A stretch of DNA of 64,000 bases from Thermaurantimonas aggregans (GTDB lineage: Bacteria; Bacteroidota; Bacteroidia; Flavobacteriales; Schleiferiaceae). The stretch is from positions 1 to 64,000 of the forward strand of contig NZ_BHZE01000001.1 of assembly GCF_003851885.1 (NCBI RefSeq). The letters run 5' to 3'. Under the pieces are notes generated by a model. The model was given only the letters and a program-made list of their open reading frames with translations, was not told the origin of the DNA and did not search any database. Both the position numbers and the translations under genes were made by a program. Each line of letters opens with the position of its first letter. Position 1 is the first letter of the stretch. This document shows positions 9,296 to 18,556 of this stretch, piece by piece.

Positions 9296-10096
9296 ATGAA
9301 CCGATCGGTAACCACCTGGCTGTATCGCATTTCACACGCTGCTATTGAAAAACCTTCGTACCTCTTCGGTACCATGCACATTGTGTGTGCAGATCGATAC
9401 CAATGGCCGGCCAGCATGCCCGACCTGCTACCGTCCATCGAAACTCTTTACCTGGAAACGGATATTTCACCTGATGCGCTGTACCAATCACATTTTAATT
9501 TGTTCGACATGCGATCGGATGAAACAGTCATAATGGACGAAAATGAGCTGGAAAAACTGCGCACCTTCAATCGGTACCACTGGGGATACGGAGACGATGA
9601 GCTCCTGAGCATACATCCCTTTGTGTTGCTTGCACAGCTGCAGATAAATGTATTTGATTGCCCAACGATGGCGCTTGATCAGCAACTCATGTATCAGGCA
9701 GTGAGCGCCGGTATTCGCGTAAAAGGGCTGGAAAGTTTTGAAGAACACATCGGCACCATCGGCAAAGTTCCCACTAACGAATACTGGCGTCAGCTTTTGT
9801 ATTGCATCACGCATTACAAAGAGGTCAAAAATGGCATGAATGCATTGATTGACGCCTATCACTCCGGAGATGCAGAAGGCATTAAGCAGCTCTTTGATGA
9901 ATGGGCCTGGATATTACTTCCATCAGCTGCAGAAAGGGCTTTTATCACCGATAGGAATGCGCACTGGATACCGGTGATGGAGGATGCTATGCGCACCGGG
10001 TCGATGCTCTTTGCCGTAGGAGCCGGGCATCTGCTCGGTGAAGGGGGTGTGTTATCTTTGTTAGAGCAAAAAGGGTATAATGTGCAAATGATATGA
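9296..10096 (+). CDS. TraB/GumN family protein
   Basis: This 266-residue protein has the TraB/GumN hallmarks: LFGTMHIVCAD near the start (GTxH motif), a Glu-rich early segment (ETLYLETDI), and FAVGAGHLLGEGGV near residue 240. The fold is distantly related to Tiki-type metalloproteases, which use the GxH residues for metal binding, but the substrate of bacterial members is unknown. No signal peptide is seen at this start, so it may be cytoplasmic. Its end overlaps the next gene by ATGA, which indicates translational coupling with the M1 peptidase. Confidence 0.85.
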   Translation: MNRSVTTWLYRISHAAIEKPSYLFGTMHIVCADRYQWPASMPDLLPSIETLYLETDISPDALYQSHFNLFDMRSDETVIMDENELEKLRTFNRYHWGYGDDELLSIHPFVLLAQLQINVFDCPTMALDQQLMYQAVSAGIRVKGLESFEEHIGTIGKVPTNEYWRQLLYCITHYKEVKNGMNALIDAYHSGDAEGIKQLFDEWAWILLPSAAERAFITDRNAHWIPVMEDAMRTGSMLFAVGAGHLLGEGGVLSLLEQKGYNVQMI

Positions 10097-12063
10097 TCGG
10101 TCGCAGTTGGTTTGTTGTAGGGGCTGTGCTGCTTACAACGAAGGTATGGGGTCAACGGGTTGATTGGGCAGCTCAGGATAGCGATATGGTGTGCAAGCGG
10201 CCGTTAGTGTTGAAAAGCAGCCCATGGAAAAGTGGCCAACTCTCATCGCCCTTAATGGCCCGGTACGATGTGGTGTATCATCGATTGCACTTTTGGGTAA
10301 ATCCGTCTATACTGTTCATTCAAGGGGCTGCAACTACCTACGTACGTGCTCTACAAGACAGCGTTGGAACCCTTGTCTTCGACTTGCGCAATACGATGAC
10401 GGTTGATTCGGTCAAAAGCCTTCGCACGGGGCAATCGCTCAGCTATCAGCATCAGTTTCATCAGGTTACTATTCAGCTTGGAAATGTACTTGCCAAAGGT
10501 GCGCTCGACAGCGTGGTGATCTACTACCGCGGTACACCGGTAAGCACCGGACTGGGCAGCGTTGGCCGGCAGTCGTACAGCTTTGGCAGTGCTTTTTGGA
10601 CGCTCTCTCAGCCCTATGGATCACCCGACTGGTGGCCGTGTAAAGACGGCTTGACCGACAAAATCGATTCTATAGACATCCTCATTACAACCCCACTGCC
10701 CAATCGTGGAGCTTCGCTGGGCCTATTGGTAGCTGAGTCTGTTGAGGGCAATCAGCACACCAGCTATTGGAAGCATCGATATCCGGTGGCGCCCTATTTG
10801 GTGGCCATTGCCGTTGCGCCATATGTGGTTTTCGATCAGCCGATCACACTACCATCCAACGGACAGTCGCTCCCTTTCATTAACTACGTGTATCCTACCG
10901 ATACCCCTATTGTGTATCAAAGTGTGCAATTCACCCATCAGGTGATGAAGTTGTTTGATACATTGATTGCGCCCTATCCCTTTTCATCGGAAAAATACGG
11001 ACATGCCCGATTTGGGTGGAGCGGGGGTATGGAGCATCAGACAATGAGCTTTATGGGCGGATGGCAACAAGACCTGATTACCCATGAGCTGGCCCATATG
11101 TGGTTTGGCGACCTTGTAACCTGTGGCTCATGGGCTGACCTCTGGCTCAACGAAGGCTGGGCCGTGTATCTGACGCAACTTACCTACGAACACCTCAAAC
11201 CCCAGCAATATCAGGCCTACAAAATCAACGAAATCAACAAAATCACTGCTCAGCCCGATGGCTCCGTCTATACTCTCGACACACTTAATCTCAGCCGACT
11301 TTTCAGCGGTCGGCTCACTTACTCCAAGGCCGGATATGTGCTGCATTCGCTGCGATGGCTTGTGGGTGATTCGGCTTTCTTCGCCGGAACGCGAAACTAC
11401 CTAAATGACACTTCGTTAGCTTATGCCTTTGCACTCACACCGCAGTTTAAAGCTCACATGGAATCCGCCTGTCTGTGTTCGCTCACAGAGTTTTTCGATC
11501 AATGGATTTACGGACAGGGCTATCCGACCTATCAAATCATCTGGTGGCAGGATGGCGACAGCTTGCGCATGAATATCTCTCAGACTACCAGCCATCCTTC
11601 TGTGCCCTGGTTTAACATTCCTTTGCCAATACGCGTGACCGACAGTAATCAGCAGGTACATCAATTGCGTGTAGTTGTGCCGGGAGCGTCCTTTTCCTAT
11701 GCGCACTACTTGCCTCAAGGTGCAGCAGCTGTGGTTTTCGATCCTGAGCGTTGGTTGATATCAAAAAACAGCGTCAGCCTGCACATCAGTCAGCTTAGGG
11801 AGCTTACCCCGCAATTTAGCCTGTATCCCAATCCCGGCCGCGATCAACTGACCCTAGAGTTGGGAAGCAGAGTGCAGGATGTACGCTCAATTGTGTTAGT
11901 CTTTCCCGATGGACGAATTGTTCAGAAAATTTCTGCTAATGAGCTGGAAATAAAAGACAGCAAGGTTATTATTCCGACCGGAACTATAACCAGAGGTATG
12001 TACATCGTAACTGTAGAACTTGGCGATGAGCTTCATCATCAAAAGTGGATTAAAACGGATTAG
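10093..12063 (+). CDS. secreted M1 family metallopeptidase with T9SS type A tail
   Basis: This 656-residue zinc peptidase is related to aminopeptidase N. It has a signal peptide (about 1-22), a beta-saddle domain, a GGMEHQ exopeptidase-like motif near 315, and the zinc site HELAH at 331-335, with the third ligand Glu about 19 residues later in LWLNEGWA. From about 570 a Por_Secre_tail domain (FSLYPNPGRDQLTLEL ... GMYIVTVEL) directs T9SS export. Lacking the long C-terminal domain of PepN, it is of the short M1 type seen in Bacteroidota. It is expected to trim peptides at or outside the cell surface. The start overlaps the TraB-like gene by 4 nt. Confidence 0.92.
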   Translation: MIGRSWFVVGAVLLTTKVWGQRVDWAAQDSDMVCKRPLVLKSSPWKSGQLSSPLMARYDVVYHRLHFWVNPSILFIQGAATTYVRALQDSVGTLVFDLRNTMTVDSVKSLRTGQSLSYQHQFHQVTIQLGNVLAKGALDSVVIYYRGTPVSTGLGSVGRQSYSFGSAFWTLSQPYGSPDWWPCKDGLTDKIDSIDILITTPLPNRGASLGLLVAESVEGNQHTSYWKHRYPVAPYLVAIAVAPYVVFDQPITLPSNGQSLPFINYVYPTDTPIVYQSVQFTHQVMKLFDTLIAPYPFSSEKYGHARFGWSGGMEHQTMSFMGGWQQDLITHELAHMWFGDLVTCGSWADLWLNEGWAVYLTQLTYEHLKPQQYQAYKINEINKITAQPDGSVYTLDTLNLSRLFSGRLTYSKAGYVLHSLRWLVGDSAFFAGTRNYLNDTSLAYAFALTPQFKAHMESACLCSLTEFFDQWIYGQGYPTYQIIWWQDGDSLRMNISQTTSHPSVPWFNIPLPIRVTDSNQQVHQLRVVVPGASFSYAHYLPQGAAAVVFDPERWLISKNSVSLHISQLRELTPQFSLYPNPGRDQLTLELGSRVQDVRSIVLVFPDGRIVQKISANELEIKDSKVIIPTGTITRGMYIVTVELGDELHHQKWIKTD

Positions 12064-12095
12064 ATGTTGATACACTTGATGGAACCATCCTAATC

Positions 12096-12103
12096 TATTT
12101 TTG
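12096..12103 (+). promoter_or_regulatory. -7 promoter element before the EamA gene
   Basis: TATTTTTG matches TAnnTTTG exactly, 38 nt upstream of the start at 12142. A TTG at 12076-12078 may be the -33 element. Confidence 0.55.
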
Positions 12104-12141
12104 CCCACAAATTTTAAAAGTTCATTTTTACACAGTTTACC

Positions 12142-13059
12142 TTGTCTGTCGATAGCCAGCTGAGCGCGCGCTTGCGCATGCATTTCATTGTGTTTATTTG
12201 GGGATTTACCGGCATTCTAGGCCATTTGATTACAGTAGATGCTTACACGCTTGTGTGGCATCGCATGTGGATGGCTACAGTAGTGCTGGTCACCTATCTG
12301 TTGATAATCGGAAGAAGTTTCAGGGCATCGGCGCGCGAAATTATCACCTTACTACTGGCAGGTAGCGTAATTGCCGCGCATTGGATTACCTTCTTTCACG
12401 CCATTAAGATCTCCACTGTATCCGTCACCCTGGCGTGTTTGAGTACAGGGGCACTCTTTACGGCACTGCTGGAGCCGATTTTCTTTCGCCGGAAGCTCGA
12501 TGTGCGTGAAATCTTGCTTGGAATGGCCGTGGTGGTCGGACTGTACATCATTTTCAACTTTGAGACGCAGTACACCTTGGGCATCATCGTGGCGCTGAGT
12601 AGCGCTTTTCTTTCAGCTCTTTTTTCGGTCATTAACGGTTTGATGGTCAAGCGCCTGAAGCCGAATGTGATTACCACATACGAGCTTACGGGCGGGTGGA
12701 TTGCACTTACGGTCTATTTGTGGATTTCAGATCGGTTAGACCAAGGGCTTTTTACATCGCTTACGACTACCGGTTCGCTGGGATGGCTCAATGGCGATTG
12801 GTTTCTGATTTTCATACTGGCCAGTGTGTGCACCGCCTATGCTTTCATTGAAAGCGTGCGTGTGATGAAAGTGCTGAGTCCCTACAGCGTGATGCTCACC
12901 ATCAATTTGGAGCCGGTGTACGGCATTCTGATGGCTGCACTCTTTCTCGGCGAACGGGAAAAGATGAGTCCACAATTTTATCTCGGCACAATCATTATTC
13001 TTTCGGTAGTGTTTATTGAAGCCTGGCTACGACGTCGAAAGCAAGTGGTTACAGGTTGA
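12142..13059 (+). CDS. EamA/DMT family membrane transporter
   Basis: This 305-residue inner-membrane protein has ten predicted hydrophobic segments in two EamA repeats, typical of drug/metabolite exporters (MHFIVFIWGFTGILGHLI at the start, FLGEREKMSPQFYLGTIII near the end). The substrate cannot be read from sequence; relatives export amino acids, purines or other metabolites. TTG 12142 gives a short soluble leader as in many relatives; ATG 12178 is the alternative start. Confidence 0.88.
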   Translation: MSVDSQLSARLRMHFIVFIWGFTGILGHLITVDAYTLVWHRMWMATVVLVTYLLIIGRSFRASAREIITLLLAGSVIAAHWITFFHAIKISTVSVTLACLSTGALFTALLEPIFFRRKLDVREILLGMAVVVGLYIIFNFETQYTLGIIVALSSAFLSALFSVINGLMVKRLKPNVITTYELTGGWIALTVYLWISDRLDQGLFTSLTTTGSLGWLNGDWFLIFILASVCTAYAFIESVRVMKVLSPYSVMLTINLEPVYGILMAALFLGEREKMSPQFYLGTIIILSVVFIEAWLRRRKQVVTG

Positions 13060-13118
13060 TTATCATTTTTCGAAAAACCAAACCCGAGTAGTACTTCTCA
13101 CAAAAGAAAATTCAAGGG

Positions 13119-13126
13119 TAAATTTG
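13119..13126 (+). promoter_or_regulatory. -7 promoter element before the esterase gene
   Basis: TAAATTTG matches TAnnTTTG exactly, 27 nt upstream of the ATG at 13153. Confidence 0.55.
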
Positions 13127-13152
13127 GTTGTGATTCAATAAAATTATTTGGA

Positions 13153-14043
13153 ATGTTGAAAAAATTCTTGATAGCCCTTTTTTTACCGGTATGCACACTC
13201 ATCGCCCAACCCGGCAGAATTGACACTCTTCGAATACCGGGCAGACCAGCGAACGAAGACCGCGTATTTGTATGGATACCCGCTCAAGGAGTTGAAAACG
13301 TGCAACATGTGCTCTACATGAACGATGGTCAAAACCTATTTGACCCCTCTACCACTTGGAATGGCCGCGCCTGGATGGTGCGCGAATCGCTCGACAGCCT
13401 GATTTCAAACGGTTACATTCCACCAGTCCTTTTAGTTGCGATACCCAACAGCGACATCCGACACTCAGAATACACGCCTGAGAAGCCATTCCGCTCCTTA
13501 CCGGCTGAAGTACAGCAATACTATCGCACAGCTGTGCGTCCCAATGGAACATCGTATTTCCGGGCTGATGTAGTGGGTGATGCCTATCTTCAGTATGTCA
13601 CTCAACGCATAAAGCCCGAAATAGAAAGGCGATATTTGAAAAACAAGTCTTCAGTCAAATCTTATATAGCCGGAGCATCGATGGGCGGCCTGAACGCCTG
13701 GTATGCCGTTTTGCGCTATCCCGATATTTTCGACGGCGCTGCCTGCCTTGCTACTCATTGGCCGCTAATACAGGAAATACCTTCGGCCGCAGGCGAAAGC
13801 TTCATGAGCTATTTTCATCAGCGCTTTCATACCGTGAAAGACAAGCCCTGGTACTTCGATTATGGTGATCGGGGTATTGATACCTTGTATGCACCTTACC
13901 AGCAGACGGTAGATCGACTATTTGAACGACAGGGCGTCAGCGGCTCGTACAAAAGCCTGTTCTTTCCCGGTCATGACCACAATGAGCTGTATTGGACCAA
14001 GCGATTTCCGGAGGCTATTCGATTTTTGTTAAATTCATTATAG
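13153..14043 (+). CDS. exported alpha/beta-hydrolase, putative esterase family
   Basis: This 296-residue protein has a signal peptide (MLKKFLIALFLPVCTLIAQ) and the putative-esterase fold. The nucleophile is S176 in GASMGG; YMNDGQNLFDP near residue 55 is the conserved oxyanion-side motif; a C-terminal GHDHNELYW supplies the likely catalytic His. Relatives include carbohydrate and siderophore esterases and esterase D-like enzymes. It has no sorting tail, so it is probably periplasmic. The stop codon TAG overlaps the -7 element of the next gene. Confidence 0.87.
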   Translation: MLKKFLIALFLPVCTLIAQPGRIDTLRIPGRPANEDRVFVWIPAQGVENVQHVLYMNDGQNLFDPSTTWNGRAWMVRESLDSLISNGYIPPVLLVAIPNSDIRHSEYTPEKPFRSLPAEVQQYYRTAVRPNGTSYFRADVVGDAYLQYVTQRIKPEIERRYLKNKSSVKSYIAGASMGGLNAWYAVLRYPDIFDGAACLATHWPLIQEIPSAAGESFMSYFHQRFHTVKDKPWYFDYGDRGIDTLYAPYQQTVDRLFERQGVSGSYKSLFFPGHDHNELYWTKRFPEAIRFLLNSL

Positions 14044-14048
14044 CTTTG
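14041..14048 (+). promoter_or_regulatory. -7 promoter element before the serine protease gene
   Basis: TAGCTTTG matches TAnnTTTG exactly and includes the TAG stop codon of the esterase gene. It lies 24 nt upstream of the ATG at 14073. Confidence 0.5.
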
Positions 14049-14072
14049 AAATAATTTTAATTCTCTCTTTCC

Positions 14073-15578
14073 ATGCACTTTTCTCGATCCTTACTTATTG
14101 TTTTTCTCCTCTTTTCTCAATTTGTTTTTTCACAAACAATAATTAGAATTGAAAATCCTGTATTCGAAGCCCTTCGCAAAAATCCCCACCCGCGCCTCAC
14201 TCCGGCAGGTGTAATAATTTCAAAAAATATCGACCTCTCAGAGCCTTTGATTCTTGAAAATCGTACGGACGATGAGGTGTGGGTGCAGCTTCATGTGCCC
14301 TCAACTGATGAAAAGGTTGTGATTACATTTTTCTACAATGGTTCCGAACGCAGAGAGGAAATATTTGCCAATAAGATCGAAAGCATCGGTCCCTTTGAAA
14401 AAGGCACGGTGGAAATACCTTCGCTGCCGGGAGTGAGGATCACATCTGTTTGGCATACCGAAAAGCGCACCACGGACTTTGGCACATCGGGCAGCTGCAA
14501 TGTAAATGTGCGCTGCCCCGAAGGCAACAACTACCAGCTGCAGCGACGCAGTGTAGCGCGCATGAATGTGCCCATCGGTGGATTTATCTACTATTGTACA
14601 GGCACATTGGTGAATAATACAGCTCAGGACCGCAAACCCTATCTGCTCTCGGCAGAGCATTGCGTGCTGGATGACAACGATGTGATCATTGATTCTGTAG
14701 GCCTGGCGTCTATCGTATTTCGGTTCAATTGGGAATCTCCTACGTGCGTAAATCCGCCCAGTGCCTCAGGTTTGCCCAATCAAATCGTAACAGGTGGCCG
14801 CCTACGCGCCCGCTCTAACGATAACGGGGGCGCTACCGGCTCTGATATGCTGCTATTGGAGCTTGCCATTCAGCCGCCGGCCACTTACAACGTTTTCTAC
14901 GCCGGCTGGAACCGCTCCAACATTCCTTCTATCGGCGGAGCAGGCATTCACCACCCAAATGGCGACATAAAAAAGATCAGTACCTACTCGGCCACTCTGC
15001 AGAGTGGCACTTTTCAGCAGGCTCAAAACGCTTTTTGGATGGTCAATTGGGTAGCTACACAGAGCGGTCATGGCGTGACTGAGGGCGGCAGCAGTGGCTC
15101 ACCACTTTTTAATGCAGCCGGCGAAATCGTTGGCACACTCACCGGCGGTTCGGCTTCCTGCACTTTCCGTACAGGTACGGATTATTATGGTAAGTTTTGG
15201 TACCATTGGGATAAGAACGGCACAGCAAACAACCGTCAACTTCGCCCCTGGCTTGACCCGCTCAATACCGGCCAAACGAGTTTAGGTGGACTTTATGTAA
15301 ATCAAGAAGAATTTGAACAAAGCTCTTCCTCCTGGCGGTTGTTTCCAAATCCTTCGACGGATGGGCGCTTTACCCTCTCATTTATAGACACACGGCCCGT
15401 ACGAGAAGCTGAGCTCACTCTAAGCGACATGACTGGCAGAGTGCTGCACCGCGTAACGTTGACAGACATAACCGAAGGTATGTCCCAACACTTTGAACTC
15501 TCACGTGCCGGGGTGTACATCTTACAAATCGAATCGCAAAACAAAACCTGGCATGAAAAGGTGGTGGTGGCTAAGTAG
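14073..15578 (+). CDS. secreted trypsin-like (Lys-C type) serine protease with T9SS tail
   Basis: This 501-residue protein has a signal peptide (about 1-21), a propeptide-like region to about 140, and a chymotrypsin-fold S1 domain. The triad is H196 in LLSAEHC, an Asp in GSDMLLLEL, and S341 in GGSSGSP. This matches lysyl-endopeptidase-like proteases of Bacteroidota. Residues from about 418 form a Por_Secre_tail type A sorting domain (WRLFPNPSTDGRFTLSF). The enzyme is expected to cleave proteins outside the cell. Its 3' end overlaps the start of the next lipoprotein gene by 26 nt. Confidence 0.92.
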   Translation: MHFSRSLLIVFLLFSQFVFSQTIIRIENPVFEALRKNPHPRLTPAGVIISKNIDLSEPLILENRTDDEVWVQLHVPSTDEKVVITFFYNGSERREEIFANKIESIGPFEKGTVEIPSLPGVRITSVWHTEKRTTDFGTSGSCNVNVRCPEGNNYQLQRRSVARMNVPIGGFIYYCTGTLVNNTAQDRKPYLLSAEHCVLDDNDVIIDSVGLASIVFRFNWESPTCVNPPSASGLPNQIVTGGRLRARSNDNGGATGSDMLLLELAIQPPATYNVFYAGWNRSNIPSIGGAGIHHPNGDIKKISTYSATLQSGTFQQAQNAFWMVNWVATQSGHGVTEGGSSGSPLFNAAGEIVGTLTGGSASCTFRTGTDYYGKFWYHWDKNGTANNRQLRPWLDPLNTGQTSLGGLYVNQEEFEQSSSSWRLFPNPSTDGRFTLSFIDTRPVREAELTLSDMTGRVLHRVTLTDITEGMSQHFELSRAGVYILQIESQNKTWHEKVVVAK

Positions 15579-16026
15579 TGTGTTGATTGTTTTGGCGATG
15601 AGTTGTAAAGTGAAAAAACTCAATCCCACAGAAACTTTGTCGGAATCAGCTCCTGAATCTATAGAAAAACCCGCCTGCACTCCCATGGTCATTAAACCCT
15701 TTCAGGCGGTGGAAGATTCCCTTAAGGTACAAGTTGCCACACCACTTGAAGTAATACAGGACGGCTTATGCGTGCGAATTCGCTTTCAATACAGTGGTTG
15801 CAGCGAAGGTAATGCGTTTTTGGTCTGGAATGGGGTTGTACTCAAATCGTATCCACCACAGGCCCATTTGGTTTTATATGCTGACGATACCGGACCTTGC
15901 GACAGATTGATCGATGGCTTTGGAGAATTTGACCTAAGTGAGCTTCGACATTTTTCCGATAGTCTAGTCATACTCCGCATACGCGAGTATCCGGAGCGCA
16001 TTCGTATAAAGGTGAGGGATTTTTAA
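15553..16026 (+). CDS. small lipoprotein of unknown function
   Basis: This 157-residue protein starts MKRWWWLSSVLIVLAMSC, a signal peptide with lipobox LAMSC, so it should be lipid-anchored in the envelope. I chose ATG 15553 because a longer reading from 15493 has no signal peptide. The mature part has four further cysteines (PACTP, GLCVR, SGCSE, GPCDR) and looks beta-rich. No family was recognised. It overlaps the protease gene by 26 nt and is probably cotranscribed with it. Confidence 0.78.
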   Translation: MKRWWWLSSVLIVLAMSCKVKKLNPTETLSESAPESIEKPACTPMVIKPFQAVEDSLKVQVATPLEVIQDGLCVRIRFQYSGCSEGNAFLVWNGVVLKSYPPQAHLVLYADDTGPCDRLIDGFGEFDLSELRHFSDSLVILRIREYPERIRIKVRDF

Positions 16027-16078
16027 ATTTCAAAAAAAGCAACATGATATTTTAAAATCCATTCCAAAGCCATCCCCT

Positions 16079-16086
16079 TACATTTG
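16079..16086 (+). promoter_or_regulatory. -7 promoter element before yicC
   Basis: TACATTTG matches TAnnTTTG exactly. It overlaps a possible TTG start at 16084 and so favours the ATG at 16105, 18 nt downstream, as the yicC start. Confidence 0.6.
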
Positions 16087-16104
16087 CCGGCTAAAAGCTC
16101 GTAT

Positions 16105-16971
16105 ATGCCTTTGCAATCGATGACCGGCTTCGGCAAGCACACCTTTCAATGGAGGGGGAAGCGTTATGTGGCTGAAATCAAAACGTTGAACAGCCGTCAG
16201 CTCGACCTCACCCTCCGTATTCCCGCTGAATTTCGACCGCTAGAACCCAACATTCGAAAACTGACTGCCGACTACTTACTTAGAGGCAAAGTAGATATTA
16301 CCATTCACTCTGATTCTCAGGAAGCGCAATTGCCCATTAACGAAGAGGTACTGATGTTATACCTAGAGTATTTTAAAAAACTATCTCATCAGTTCGGCTT
16401 TCAAACCGATTTGCTACAAGCCGCCATTCGAATGCCTGATGTATTTGCACAGACACCCGTAGAGCATTCAGAGGAGGATATTTTTTCCTTTGAAAAAGAC
16501 TTTACTATCGCTCTCGAATATGTGATAAAGCACAGACAGGCTGAAGGCTCGGCACATACGAAAGAGTTTGAAAAAGAAATCTCTGCTATTCGCTTTTTGC
16601 TTGCGCAGATCGAGCCCTTCGAAAAGGAACGCATCGATCGCATACGTGAACGACTGAAAAATAGTCTCATAGCCTTAGGTGAGGAAACCCTGGTGGACCA
16701 AAACCGCTTTGAACAAGAGCTCATTTATTACCTCGAAAAGCTCGATATCACCGAAGAAAAAGTACGTCTAACCAACCATCTGGACTACTTCATCGAGACC
16801 ATGAGCAACGAAGAATATGCTGGTCGTAAACTCAATTTCATTGCTCAAGAAATAGGCCGCGAAATCAATACCCTTGGCTCAAAAGCCAACCACGCCGGTA
16901 TTCAAAAAATCGTCGTTCAGATGAAAGACGAGCTCGAAAAAATCAAGGAACAGATTTTGAACATCTTGTAA
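16105..16971 (+). CDS. yicC: YicC/YloC family endoribonuclease
   Basis: This 288-residue protein begins MPLQSMTGFGKHTF, the family signature, followed by EIKTLNSRQLDLTLRIP. The C-terminal YicC domain has EEYAGRKLNFIAQEIGREIN and NTLGSKANHAGIQ near 250-270. Family members are endoribonucleases linked to RNA turnover in E. coli and B. subtilis. It precedes gmk by 15 nt; yicC-gmk linkage is widespread. The promoter at 16079-16086 supports this start. Confidence 0.93.
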   Translation: MPLQSMTGFGKHTFQWRGKRYVAEIKTLNSRQLDLTLRIPAEFRPLEPNIRKLTADYLLRGKVDITIHSDSQEAQLPINEEVLMLYLEYFKKLSHQFGFQTDLLQAAIRMPDVFAQTPVEHSEEDIFSFEKDFTIALEYVIKHRQAEGSAHTKEFEKEISAIRFLLAQIEPFEKERIDRIRERLKNSLIALGEETLVDQNRFEQELIYYLEKLDITEEKVRLTNHLDYFIETMSNEEYAGRKLNFIAQEIGREINTLGSKANHAGIQKIVVQMKDELEKIKEQILNIL

Positions 16972-16986
16972 GCCAGAAGATTATTC

Positions 16987-17580
16987 ATGCAGACCACCAC
17001 CAAAGACTTCAGAAAATTACTCATTTTTTCTGCGCCCTCTGGGTCAGGCAAGACGACCATTGTACGGCATTTGTTAAAAACTTTTCCCGATTTCATCGAA
17101 TTTTCTGTTTCAGCCACCAGTCGTTCCCCCAGGCCTACAGAGGTAAACGGGCAAGACTATTATTTCCTATCTAGAGACGAATTTCTCCAAAAAATACACA
17201 GAGGCGAATTCGTGGAATGGGAAGAAGTATACAAAGACACTTATTATGGTACATTGCGCAGTGAAATCGACCGCATCTTTCAAAAAGACAAAGCTGTTAT
17301 CTTTGATATCGATGTTGTAGGTGGCTTAAATCTTAAAAATCAGTTTGGTTCGAATGCTTTGGCTGTATTTGTAAAGCCACCTAGTCTTGAAGTTCTTAAA
17401 GAACGCCTTCAGCAGCGCAACACCGAAACACCCGAAAAACTTCGCCAGCGACTTTCTAAAGCTGAAAAAGAAATGCAATATGCCAATCTTTTCGACGTTT
17501 GTCTCGAGAATTCTGATTTACAAGTAGCCCTTAAGAAAGCTGAACAACTTGTAAAATCCTTTCTAAATTTACCTGAATGA
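16987..17580 (+). CDS. gmk: guanylate kinase
   Basis: This 197-residue enzyme phosphorylates GMP to GDP with ATP. The P-loop is FSAPSGSGKTTI at about 14-25, and SVSATSRSPRPTEVNGQDYYF carries the GMP-binding Arg and Tyr residues. FVEWEEVYKDTYYGT is also diagnostic. Length is normal. Its stop overlaps nadD by ATGA, so translation is coupled. Confidence 0.96.
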   Translation: MQTTTKDFRKLLIFSAPSGSGKTTIVRHLLKTFPDFIEFSVSATSRSPRPTEVNGQDYYFLSRDEFLQKIHRGEFVEWEEVYKDTYYGTLRSEIDRIFQKDKAVIFDIDVVGGLNLKNQFGSNALAVFVKPPSLEVLKERLQQRNTETPEKLRQRLSKAEKEMQYANLFDVCLENSDLQVALKKAEQLVKSFLNLPE

Positions 17581-18155
17581 AGAAAACGGGTCTCTTTTTC
17601 GGTACATTTAATCCGATTCATATTGGCCACCTGATCATAGCTCAATTCTTTTTAAACGAAACGGATCTCGAAGAGGTCTGGTTTGTCATTAGTCCCAAAA
17701 GTCCATTTAAGCAAAAAGAAAAAATCACCGACGATCGACAGCGTCTGTACATGGTACAACTTGCCATCGAGGGCGTTCAGGGTCTTCGGGCATCTGATGT
17801 GGAGTTTGGAATGCCTAAGCCAAACTACACGGTTCATACACTCGAAAAACTTCGTGGGTTGCATCCCGATAAAACTTTTGTGTTGCTAATGGGAGCTGAC
17901 AACATTAAGAACTTTCGTAAATGGTATGAATACGAGCAGATCTTAGCACATCATACAATTTACATTTATCCGCGACCATTTGTCAGGCTCGATGTCGATG
18001 AAGGTGAGTTCGGAATGTACTTCGAAAAAGCGCCTTCCATGGACATTTCCTCTACCTACATACGTGATAGTCTTAAGGCTGGAAAAGACGTCCGTTTCCT
18101 GCTTCATCACAAAGTGTGGAATTACATCGATGCTACCGGACTCTACACTCATTAA
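17577..18155 (+). CDS. nadD: nicotinate-nucleotide adenylyltransferase
   Basis: This 192-residue enzyme adenylylates nicotinate mononucleotide in NAD synthesis. The nucleotidyltransferase motif GTFNPIHIGHLIIAQ (residues 8-22) carries the HxGH signature. SPFKQKEK, MGADNIKNFRKW and the C-terminal DISSTYIRDSLK (ISSTxIR) complete the family pattern. The 4-nt overlap with gmk puts it in the yicC-gmk-nadD operon, as in other Bacteroidota. Confidence 0.96.
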   Translation: MKKTGLFFGTFNPIHIGHLIIAQFFLNETDLEEVWFVISPKSPFKQKEKITDDRQRLYMVQLAIEGVQGLRASDVEFGMPKPNYTVHTLEKLRGLHPDKTFVLLMGADNIKNFRKWYEYEQILAHHTIYIYPRPFVRLDVDEGEFGMYFEKAPSMDISSTYIRDSLKAGKDVRFLLHHKVWNYIDATGLYTH

Positions 18156-18170
18156 ATTCCGCAATATCTT

Positions 18171-18542
18171 ATGTCACTACACTCCAAAGCAGCATCTCAG
18201 GAAGAAAAACTCATTCGAATGTCCTTTTCAAAGGTTTATCCCCTATATGTGCAAAAAGTAGTGAGAAAAGGCCGCACAGAAGAGGAGCTGCTCTCGGTCA
18301 TACAATGGTTGACCGGGTACAATGCTGGCGAAATAAAATACCTGGCAGAAAGCTCTGTCACCTTCAGTCAGTTTTTCGATAAAGCTCAAATACATCCCCT
18401 AGCCTCAGAAATAAGAGGCGCTGTGTGCGGAGTTCACATAGAAATGATTCAGAATCCTGTAGCACGATTGGTGCGAATACTTGACAAGCTTGTTGACGAC
18501 CTTGCTAAAGGCAAACCTTTAGAAAAAATTTTACCGGGATAA
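18171..18542 (+). CDS. DUF2200 family protein
   Basis: This 123-residue cytoplasmic protein matches DUF2200 along its full length: MSFSKVYPLYVQKVVRKGRT, WLTGYN, VCGVHIEMIQNPVARLVR and LDKLVDDLAKGKPLEKIL. The function of the family is unknown. It follows nadD after 15 nt and precedes the DUF1801 gene by 14 nt. Confidence 0.88.
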   Translation: MSLHSKAASQEEKLIRMSFSKVYPLYVQKVVRKGRTEEELLSVIQWLTGYNAGEIKYLAESSVTFSQFFDKAQIHPLASEIRGAVCGVHIEMIQNPVARLVRILDKLVDDLAKGKPLEKILPG

Positions 18543-18556
18543 TTATCAGTATATTA

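Noticed and set aside
15493-15552. Longer start for the 15553 lipoprotein
   Set aside because: The extra 20 residues have no signal peptide and lie inside the protease gene; the lipobox start at 15553 fits.
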